A DNA stretch of 29,049 nt. Origin: a virus. Below are positions 22,435 to 29,049 of this stretch, piece after piece (within the stretch, counting starts at the first letter, position 1; each line of letters starts with the position of its first letter). The translations under genes were made by a program, and so were the position numbers. The notes below the pieces were generated by a model, which saw nothing but the letters and a program-made list of their open reading frames with translations, did not search any database and had not been told where the DNA came from. Where the stretch lies: positions 1 to 29,049 of the IMG/VR virus record IMGVR_UViG_3300011113_000748. One strand, 5' to 3'.

Positions 22435-24552
22435 ATGGCAGTTAAACCTTTAGGCTTTCCAAGCAATCCAACTGATGGTCAGCAGTATACATTCAATGGT
22501 AAAAAATGGATGTACAATTCTGACATTCCAGGATGGGAAGCTCTTCAGGTTACTGATGTTAAAACAATTAAGAAAGATACCACAAGTAGTCAAGTACTGT
22601 TTGGCAATGACGATACTATTGGAAGTTCGGCTTTTACATTAGGTGATAACATCACCATGAATGCTGTAACTAAAACAATATCAGTAGCTGATGGTGCTGG
22701 TAGTGGTCTTGATGCTGACTTTTTACACTCAGTAAGTGGAAGTCGATTCACTGAAAATTTGAAGTCAGGTATTTTGTATGGCGGATCACTTTCCGTTAAT
22801 ACATCTAATAATGCAAAGTTTGATGTTGCCGCTGGTTCAGGGATAATAGTGTCAACTACTGGAGGTGGATACGGATCAACTGCAAGTCCATCCACTACAA
22901 TTACTACAATTACTTGGTCTGCTCAGTCTTCAATAACAGTAAGCAATATAGGATCATATGACACTACTTGGATTTATGTTGATGAAGACGGAATTGTTCA
23001 ACAACAAAACGGTGCATTTACTGATGAAAATTATAAACAGTATATAATACTTGGAGCACTCGTTCATCCAAATAGGACAACGATAGCATTTGTTTCAAAT
23101 CTTCCTACCGTTGTATATAATACATTAAATCAGTATGATGAATTTATAAGAAAACTTGGTCCAGCAAAAATATCTGGTCACAGAATTTCTGCAAATGGTT
23201 CAAATCTTTTACTTGATAGAAGTTCTGGAGTTTCTTATATTATAGGCGGAAATTACGTTACAGATTCTTCTCATCCAAATGTTGTTAGTGATGCAGGGAC
23301 TACTGCTGCAACAATTTATAGAATGTATTCTGACGGTGCTGGTGGCTACACGACTGTGTCAAATGCAGCAATTGATCCAAATTCATATGATAATGATTCT
23401 GGAACTTTGCAATCTGTGAGTTCTTCAGAATGGACAATACAGAGAGTTTATTATTTTCCAAAGAAAACAAACACACTTGCGATATATTATGGAAAAGTAA
23501 AATACAATTCTCTTGCAGAGGCGCTATCTGGAGTTGCAAATGAAGTGTGGACTGAATCTAATAACACAAAAGACAAAACTATATTTTGCGCGTATCTTAT
23601 AGTTAAAGGAAACGCTTCTCAGCTAAACAACAGTTCAGATGCAAAAATAATTCAAGGAAGTATATTTAGAGAAATCGTTTCATCTGGTAGTGGTGGTGGC
23701 GGTGCCGTAGAGTACATATCAGATCTTCTTGATGTTCAAACTTCTGCTCCAGTTATTGGAGAAGCTCTTATTTGGAACGGTTCAAATTGGGTAAATCAGC
23801 GTGCTATAACTTATATATCAGAGCTTGATGATGTGCAAACATCGTCTCCTACAAATGGACAGTTTCTTGTATGGAACGGTTCTAATTGGACAAATCAATC
23901 TCTCACCGGAAAAATATCTTATGTATCATCTCCCACTGCTCCAAGTACTACTTTATACAACGCAGGAGATAGATGGTATAATACAACTACTGGTATTGAA
24001 TATACATTAATAGATGATGGCAGTGATCTTTTTTGGGTCAATATATATTTGAGTCCAAATGAAGACTACATTATGAGTGAACTCACTACTTTTATGAAGT
24101 ACGTCAGTTCTAGTTCTACTCCAAGCGTTGCTTCTTATAAGGCTGGAGACAAATGGTTTAATACTTCTACCGGTGTTGAATATACGCTTGTAGATGATGG
24201 TAGTGACAAGCAGTGGGTAAACTTAAATACAAATTTTATTGCACACGTTCATCCGATCTATGAGATTACTTTTCCAACATCAACAGTTGCTTCATCTACA
24301 TACTCCGTTCAAGATACAGATTATTATGTTGGAGTAAATTACGCTGGAATTGTGACTATAACACTTCCATCAGGATCTGCTGGTAAAATATTTGTAATCA
24401 AAGATGAATCTGGAAATGCAAGTTATTTAAATCGTTACATAAAAATACAAGGATCTGGTGGTCAATTAGTAGACGGAAGTGCGTATGCTATTCTTAATAT
24501 TAATTATGGATCTTTAACTTTGATTTATAGAAATGGCTGGAGAATCATATGA
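22435..24552 (+). CDS. Modular tail-fibre protein, 705 aa
   Basis: I start it at ATG 22435, six bases after GGAGA and just past the previous stop; the longer frame from 22381 overlaps that gene. Modules in order: an N-terminal FNGxxWMYN unit (about residues 1-40); a beta-rich body with Ser/Thr/Gly; two 'ISxLxDVQTSxPxxGxxLxW' units followed by NGSNW (about 425-490); two 'AGD(R/K)W(Y/F)NT' units followed by TLxDDGSD and FWV or QWV (about 505-600); and a C-terminal beta domain (DYYVGVNYAGIVTITLPSGS, then FVIKDESGNAS) of a kind common at fibre ends. The stop overlaps the next start (ATGA). It probably binds a host surface. Confidence 0.85.
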   Translation: MAVKPLGFPSNPTDGQQYTFNGKKWMYNSDIPGWEALQVTDVKTIKKDTTSSQVLFGNDDTIGSSAFTLGDNITMNAVTKTISVADGAGSGLDADFLHSVSGSRFTENLKSGILYGGSLSVNTSNNAKFDVAAGSGIIVSTTGGGYGSTASPSTTITTITWSAQSSITVSNIGSYDTTWIYVDEDGIVQQQNGAFTDENYKQYIILGALVHPNRTTIAFVSNLPTVVYNTLNQYDEFIRKLGPAKISGHRISANGSNLLLDRSSGVSYIIGGNYVTDSSHPNVVSDAGTTAATIYRMYSDGAGGYTTVSNAAIDPNSYDNDSGTLQSVSSSEWTIQRVYYFPKKTNTLAIYYGKVKYNSLAEALSGVANEVWTESNNTKDKTIFCAYLIVKGNASQLNNSSDAKIIQGSIFREIVSSGSGGGGAVEYISDLLDVQTSAPVIGEALIWNGSNWVNQRAITYISELDDVQTSSPTNGQFLVWNGSNWTNQSLTGKISYVSSPTAPSTTLYNAGDRWYNTTTGIEYTLIDDGSDLFWVNIYLSPNEDYIMSELTTFMKYVSSSSTPSVASYKAGDKWFNTSTGVEYTLVDDGSDKQWVNLNTNFIAHVHPIYEITFPTSTVASSTYSVQDTDYYVGVNYAGIVTITLPSGSAGKIFVIKDESGNASYLNRYIKIQGSGGQLVDGSAYAILNINYGSLTLIYRNGWRII

Positions 24553-25769
24553 GTTTTTTATTCAACAATAGAGTTAGTTTTAATGGAGATGCAGTTGATG
24601 GATTTGGTAGATTAAAAGTCAGCCAGCCTTTTACTTTATTCGATTCTCAACATCGTTATCAGCAAAATGATAAATGGAACACTTTTACTACTACTGGAGG
24701 TTCTACTTTATTTAAGTCAAATGAGAGTGCTTTAAATCTTATTGTCAATACAGTTTCAGGAGCAAAAGTTTATAGAGAAACAAACAGAGTTTTTCCTTAT
24801 CAGCCTGGTAAATCATTGCTTGTTCTTAGTACATTTGTTCTGGCGAGTGGTCAAACAAATTTGCGTCAAAGAGTTGGTTATTTTGGAACACAAAATGGTG
24901 TATATCTGGAACAATATAATGGAATAAATTATTTTGTTCTTAGAACTTATGTCAATGGCGCAGCTGACGACTCAACGTATAAGGTTGCTCAAGCTGACTG
25001 GAATGGTGATAAGTTTGATGGTAGCGGACCCAGTGGTAGAACTATAGATTTTACAAAAGCAAATATACTTTGGTATGATATTGAGTGGCTTGGGGTCGGT
25101 GATGTTCGTTGTGGATTTTACGTAGATGGCAGACCAGTAATAGCTCACACTTTTCATAATGACAATGAAAACACAACTACATATATGACTACTGCTTGTC
25201 TTCCACTTAGATTTGAAATTGAAAATTTAGGTCCTACGTCAGTTTCTTCTACTGCAAAACAAATCTGCAATAGTATAATGTCTGAGGGAGGATTTGAGGG
25301 TTTTGCTCGTCGTTACAATATAACTAAAAGTGGCTCTACATTTACAACTTTGACATCTGCCGGATATCAGTACCCTGTTATATCGCTAAGAATGAATTCT
25401 AGCAGGCTCGATTCTGTTGTTATTCCTTCTAATATAAGCGCTGTGCTTGATGAGCAAACTTCTAATAAGCCTGATGTGGTTCAATATAGAATATTATTAA
25501 ACGCAACAGTTTCTGGAGGCAGTTGGACAACTCACTATAATGGAAATGTTGATTATAATATAACTGCAAGTTCTGTCACTGGAGGAACCGATATTATTGG
25601 AGGTTATGTTAGTAGCAGTGGATCTTTAGATATTTCTCAAATTAATGATTTTAATTTTCAGCTTGGTAGAACTATGACAGGGGGAAGTGATACGTTTACT
25701 TTAACATTTACTGCAGTAAATGCTGATGCTAAAATTTTATCAGACATGTCTTGGTTTGAAATAATTTAA
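24549..25769 (+). CDS. Phage virion protein with a lectin-like fold, FGRLKVSQP type
   Basis: A 406-aa protein of a family I recognise from cyanophages and other large viruses. Its signature is seen in order: DGFGRLKVSQPFTLFDS, FPYQPGKSLLVLSTFVL, LRQRVGYFGTQNGVY, VAQADWNGDKFDGSGPSGRT, ILWYDIEWLGVGDVRCGFYV, VIAHTFHN, YMTTACLPLRFEIEN and SEGGF. The conserved core ends near residue 240, and the last 150 residues are less conserved beta sequence. GGAG lies six bases upstream and the start overlaps the fibre gene stop. The family is usually annotated as a structural protein; its exact position in the virion is not known to me. Confidence 0.85.
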   Translation: MSFLFNNRVSFNGDAVDGFGRLKVSQPFTLFDSQHRYQQNDKWNTFTTTGGSTLFKSNESALNLIVNTVSGAKVYRETNRVFPYQPGKSLLVLSTFVLASGQTNLRQRVGYFGTQNGVYLEQYNGINYFVLRTYVNGAADDSTYKVAQADWNGDKFDGSGPSGRTIDFTKANILWYDIEWLGVGDVRCGFYVDGRPVIAHTFHNDNENTTTYMTTACLPLRFEIENLGPTSVSSTAKQICNSIMSEGGFEGFARRYNITKSGSTFTTLTSAGYQYPVISLRMNSSRLDSVVIPSNISAVLDEQTSNKPDVVQYRILLNATVSGGSWTTHYNGNVDYNITASSVTGGTDIIGGYVSSSGSLDISQINDFNFQLGRTMTGGSDTFTLTFTAVNADAKILSDMSWFEII

Positions 25770-25793
25770 AAATAGGATTTTGATATATTTTAT

Positions 25794-25799
25794 TATAAT
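25794..25799 (+). promoter_or_regulatory. Possible -10 element (TATAAT) for the fibre gene at 25811
   Basis: TATAAT lies in the AT-only gap before the gene at 25811, which has no ribosome binding site. Transcription starting about ten bases downstream would give an almost leaderless message. No clear -35 box is visible, so a phage-specific promoter or chance is equally possible. Confidence 0.25.
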
Positions 25800-25810
25800 T
25801 ATTAATTAAT

Positions 25811-26821
25811 ATGCCAACAATCAATTTTCCAACATCGCCGTATTCTGGACAATCGTATAATTTTAATGGCAGAACTTGGTATTGGAATGGTTACGCCTGG
25901 GATGTTTCTACATCAACTTCTGGTGGCGGAAGTGGCACTGCTGTTCAGTATCTTGATCAACTGGCTGATGTGACAATATATGATCCTTATGTTGGCCAGG
26001 CGCTTATATTCAATGGTAGTGAGTGGGTCAATGATTACGTAGATGTTCCTGCAGATGCTGTTTGGGAGAATGCTGCCACTACAACGGCCACTGATATTAA
26101 TGGAGTTCCAGCTGGTACTTCGCTAGCTGGATTAACCCCCATTCAAGTGCTAGAAGAAATATTATACGCATATCAGCCTGTGACTTTAAGTGCTTTCTCT
26201 ATTGGATTGTCATCTACTTTTGAAATCGGGCAAACTGCTGGTGGTGGATCTGCAACTGCAACTTGGTCTGCAACAAATAGTTCAAATATTGTTGCAAATG
26301 GAATGAGTATCACCTATTCAGGAGCTTCTTCAGGTACTCTTGTTACTGGGCAGCCGTATTCGGCTGGATCAGGATTATCAATAGCTCATCCTTCATATTC
26401 TAGCTCAACAGTTGGCGCTACTTTAACCTTTACTCTTAATGCAGATCAGGAGCAGGGTGCTGATGCCACGCGCACAACATCTTCTAGATGGTGGAGTAGA
26501 ATGCACTACGGAAAATCAACAAACGCATCGCTAACCACATTTATGGGTGGCACTTTATCTGGCGGTAGTAATTCTTTAATATCAAGCGCTTCTTTCCCGT
26601 CTTCATCTTTGAGTTTCAGTGCTGTTAATGGTTATGTTTATGTCTTTGTTCATAATAATTATTCTATTACTTCATTTGCAATTGGTGCTACTGATGTTTC
26701 AAGTACATTTTCCATGGTTGGTACTCAAAGTATTTCAAATGCCTACGGCGCAACAGCAACCTATAAGGTATATAGATCAAATAATCAATTAAATGGAGAT
26801 TTTACGCTAAGCGTATCATAA
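25811..26821 (+). CDS. Tail-fibre or adhesin protein, 336 aa
   Basis: The N-terminus (MPTINFPTSPYSGQSYNFNG, then RTWYWNGYAWDV) matches those of the genes at 22145 and 22435. Residues 45-75 (VQYLDQLADVTIYDPYVGQA, then LIFNGSEWVND) match the twin units of the 705-aa fibre. The rest is Ser/Thr/Gly-rich beta sequence without cysteine, including a segment (DQEQGADATRTTSSRWWSRM) unlike its neighbours. No Shine-Dalgarno sequence is present before ATG 25811; the upstream 20 bases are A and T only. It is probably a surface fibre with a shared attachment domain and its own receptor domain. Confidence 0.78.
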   Translation: MPTINFPTSPYSGQSYNFNGRTWYWNGYAWDVSTSTSGGGSGTAVQYLDQLADVTIYDPYVGQALIFNGSEWVNDYVDVPADAVWENAATTTATDINGVPAGTSLAGLTPIQVLEEILYAYQPVTLSAFSIGLSSTFEIGQTAGGGSATATWSATNSSNIVANGMSITYSGASSGTLVTGQPYSAGSGLSIAHPSYSSSTVGATLTFTLNADQEQGADATRTTSSRWWSRMHYGKSTNASLTTFMGGTLSGGSNSLISSASFPSSSLSFSAVNGYVYVFVHNNYSITSFAIGATDVSSTFSMVGTQSISNAYGATATYKVYRSNNQLNGDFTLSVS

Positions 26822-26825
26822 AAGT

Positions 26826-27227
26826 ATGCCAATATCAGGAACGGTTACAGTATCTGGAATTGTTGCTCCGACTTCAACGTCGGATACTTATCCTGTTACA
26901 GACCCAAAATATGGTCTTGGTGGGTTGCGAAGCATCACGGGAGGGGCTGGAGACGCCCTTACTGATATACCATCAGCAAGACGTGAAGAAGGCATGATGG
27001 TGTATGTTTCTAATACAAGCAAATATTATAAATTGGTTGGCGGTATAGCTGACGTGAACTGGACTGAATTTGTTCTTTTGCCCGTAGACGCTCATGGTAA
27101 CGTATACATTAATGGAAATTTAAAAGTTTCAGGATGGATCGAAACTGATACAGGAATACAGGGTAATCCCTATGATGCACCAGAATATATCCAAGATATG
27201 AACCTGGATGGAGGAACTTATTCTTAA
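26826..27227 (+). CDS. Small virion-type protein, IPSARREEG family
   Basis: A 133-aa protein. The segment YGLGGLRSI, DIPSARREEGMMVYVSNTSK and YYKLVGG is a small domain I know from large-phage tail proteins, where it precedes or follows fibre repeats. HGNVYINGNLKVSGWIETDT is a single fibre-type beta repeat. A ribosome binding site is not evident. It starts only four bases after the previous stop. It may be a fibre adaptor or tip. Confidence 0.72.
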   Translation: MPISGTVTVSGIVAPTSTSDTYPVTDPKYGLGGLRSITGGAGDALTDIPSARREEGMMVYVSNTSKYYKLVGGIADVNWTEFVLLPVDAHGNVYINGNLKVSGWIETDTGIQGNPYDAPEYIQDMNLDGGTYS

Positions 27228-27277
27228 GTTCTGTATTAAATAAAAAGTTTTATTATATAAAATAAGGAAATTTTTGA

Positions 27278-29049
27278 ATGGCAACAAACCCAACAATTCA
27301 ATTTAAGAGAAAAACAAGTGCAGCAGGGGCTCCTGCCTCTCTTGTTGCAGGTGAACCAGCATTCAATACTGTTGAAAATTTCTTATACGTTGGTAATGGA
27401 TCGAGCGTTAAATGGGTTGGTGCTGAGATTCTTGATCACACAACAACTGCATTTACAAGTACGACAAGTCTTGCTACTCGTAAAGCAATTGGAGATATTT
27501 TTGCTCCATTAAGAAGTCCAACTTTCATTGGAACAATAACAGGTGCTGACGTAGTTCTTTCTGGAGATATTGCAGTTAATGGTGGAGACATCACATCAAC
27601 TGCAACAACATTTAATTTTTTAAATACAACTGTAACTAGCTTGAATTTTGGTGGCTCTGCCGCCACTATTGTTATTGGATCAAGCGGATCTGGAACTGCA
27701 AGTATACGAAATTCCACAACTAGATTTGGTGGAACTACTGCTGGAGCAACTCTTTCAACTCAAACTACAAGCGGACTAAATCATCTTAGCATTATCCCTT
27801 CAGGAAACTTGGTTCTTTCAGCAACACGCTCAGATGTTTCTGGTTTGGGTACTCAGGGCACTATTACGATAGTGAATGGAAGCGCTGGAACTGCAACAAG
27901 TATAAGTGGTGCTCCACTTTTAATAGGTGATTATTCAGATTCAGGAGGCTCTCCTCAGCATGGCGAGCTCAGAATACTTGAGTCTGGTGGAGCTAATTAT
28001 GTTGGATTTAAAGCGCAGGCAATGTCTTCAGACAATGTATATACATTGCCGTCTGCATTCCCAGCATCATCTGGATATGTGTTGCAGTCAACAACGGTAG
28101 GCGTTTTGAGTTGGGCAGCTCCTTCTTCTTCTTCCAATGTGGGTATAACTGCTACTGGTGCATCTAGTTCTTACAACCTTGTATTCACAGATGCTTCCGC
28201 AACAAATACATCTGCATCTTTGTTTATTGATAATGGCACTAATCTTCAATATAACCCAAGTACAGATGCATTTACTGTAGGATCAACCAATGATGGTGGT
28301 ATCTTAAATGTTGGTTTTGGTGGAACTCCAGTCCAAATTACTGGATCACTAACCACAGGAAGCCCTGTATCTAATATTAAGGTAGGAAGTGTAACTTCTC
28401 CAGGATATTCAACTTTTCCCTCTCTTGTTTTGACTGGAGCTCAAGATGCAGGTGCTTCTGGCGGAAGTGTTGCAAGAATTACTATTTCCGGTTCTGCATC
28501 TGGAGTGAGTCAGCCAAATATTGTGGATATATCTGCTCAAGAAACTCTTTTATCTGGAGATCTTGTTGTTAAAGGTGGCGATGTATTTACCACTGCTACT
28601 ACTTTTAATTTTGTTACAAATACAGCTTCAACAATAAACATCGGCACTACTTCTGGAAGTACAATTAGCATTGGTAATGCTGGCGGAACAACAACAATCC
28701 GTAACGCTGGTACAAACATAAACGGCACTCTTACTGTTACTGGCGTCTCAGTACATCAAGGTGCTGGTTCATTTAACAGTACTCTTTCAGTAACAGGTGA
28801 AGCAACATTTGTAGGCAGCGTTATTGCTAATGGCGGAACTATTACTTCTTCTGCCACTACATTCAATCTTCTTAACACAACAGTTACAAACGCAAACGTA
28901 CTTGGTGCAGCAGACACAGTTGTGTTAGGTTCCGCTGGTGGTAGTACTACAATAAGAAATGCTGCTACTAGGGTTAACGGAACTCTTACTGTCACTGGTG
29001 CTACAGTTGTTCAAGGTGCACTTTCCACAAATGGAGCACTTTCAGTAAC
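27278..29049 (+). CDS. Long tail-fibre protein, 3' end beyond the window
   Basis: The frame is open from ATG 27278 (AAGGAA eight bases upstream) to the window end, at least 590 codons. Residues 1-50 (NPTIQFKRKTSAAGAPASLV, then AGEPAFNTVENFLYVGNG) are the standard start of large-phage fibres ('IQFKRgtsa...AGEpafnt'). Three copies of a repeat follow: about 27571-27740, 28570-28740 and 28833-29000. Each has a GG(D/T)-x5-ATTFN-(F/L)-(L/V) core with NT, then IG or LGSxGGSTTIRN and, in the last two, NGTLTVTG. The repeats are Gly/Ala/Thr/Ser/Asn-rich and lack cysteine. It is probably a trimeric fibre involved in host recognition. Confidence 0.87.
   Translation, partial: MATNPTIQFKRKTSAAGAPASLVAGEPAFNTVENFLYVGNGSSVKWVGAEILDHTTTAFTSTTSLATRKAIGDIFAPLRSPTFIGTITGADVVLSGDIAVNGGDITSTATTFNFLNTTVTSLNFGGSAATIVIGSSGSGTASIRNSTTRFGGTTAGATLSTQTTSGLNHLSIIPSGNLVLSATRSDVSGLGTQGTITIVNGSAGTATSISGAPLLIGDYSDSGGSPQHGELRILESGGANYVGFKAQAMSSDNVYTLPSAFPASSGYVLQSTTVGVLSWAAPSSSSNVGITATGASSSYNLVFTDASATNTSASLFIDNGTNLQYNPSTDAFTVGSTNDGGILNVGFGGTPVQITGSLTTGSPVSNIKVGSVTSPGYSTFPSLVLTGAQDAGASGGSVARITISGSASGVSQPNIVDISAQETLLSGDLVVKGGDVFTTATTFNFVTNTASTINIGTTSGSTISIGNAGGTTTIRNAGTNINGTLTVTGVSVHQGAGSFNSTLSVTGEATFVGSVIANGGTITSSATTFNLLNTTVTNANVLGAADTVVLGSAGGSTTIRNAATRVNGTLTVTGATVVQGALSTNGALSV
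27571..29000 (+). repeat. Fibre repeat array (ATTFN-IRN modules)
   Basis: Within the long fibre gene, modules starting near 27571, 28570 and 28833 share ATTFN, a hydrophobic/NT step, (I/L)G-x3-G and TIRN or SIRN, then NGTLTVTG in copies two and three. Copies two and three lie close together, while copy one is separated by about 800 bases of different beta sequence. The array probably continues past the window. Confidence 0.8.

Noticed and set aside
27256-27263. TATAAAAT as a late promoter of the long fibre gene
   Set aside because: Only six of eight match and the start site would fall on the ribosome binding site; too weak to list.
27436-28995. Minus-strand frames rich in Val, Pro and Ala
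   Set aside because: Antisense shadows of the repetitive fibre gene.
1-29049. CRISPR array or insertion sequence
   Set aside because: No spaced direct repeats of CRISPR type and no transposase or terminal inverted repeats were seen.

Overview
The window is a stretch of a large tailed bacteriophage genome that is AT-rich by eye. It combines phage-type nucleotide-metabolism genes with short, overlapping virion-type genes and ends in a long run of repetitive fibre genes. The fibre repeats (ATTFN-L-NT followed by IGxxxGxxxIRN), the lectin-like protein at 24549-25769 (FGRLKVSQP, SEGG) and the IPSARREEG protein at 26826-27227 resemble virion proteins I know from cyanophages and other large aquatic myoviruses. 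I infer a marine or freshwater virus of that broad type. The host cannot be named from this sequence.

Layout. (1) 1-1203, plus: the tail of a Pro-ending protein, a Mn-type superoxide dismutase and a small unknown. (2) 1193-3894, minus: three genes, two of which carry repeated fibre-like motifs. (3) 3940-13131, plus: a compact block with thyX, two small unknowns, a CxxC membrane protein, a FliA/WhiG-type sigma factor, an HNH protein, a DUF115/MptE-like Rossmann protein, a B12-dependent ribonucleotide reductase (nrdJ), dUTPase, a TIGR03790-like protein and a small unknown. (4) 13128-14780, minus: three unknowns. (5) 14826-15686, plus: one unknown, ending at a bidirectional terminator. (6) 15755-20486, minus: low-complexity probable virion proteins, three of them related by shared N- and C-terminal motifs, then a small basic protein and a separately terminated unknown. 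(7) 20485-21369, plus: an ABC/SMC-type ATPase with an altered Walker B motif. (8) 21370-21953: 584 bases without a convincing gene but full of hairpins and locally GC-rich islands, a candidate structured RNA. (9) 21954 to the end, plus: tail-fibre or adhesin genes built from a few shuffled modules, the last running off the window.

How it fits together. NrdJ (NTP to dNTP), dUTPase (dUTP to dUMP) and ThyX (dUMP to dTMP) form a connected route to dNTPs and dTMP. NrdJ uses adenosylcobalamin, so the route does not need the iron-oxygen chemistry of class I enzymes. SOD would protect the infected cell from superoxide. The phage sigma factor probably redirects host RNA polymerase to a phage gene class. 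Several start/stop overlaps (ATGA) imply translational coupling. The least explained items are the structured intergenic region, the paralogous minus-strand family and the TIGR03790-like protein.
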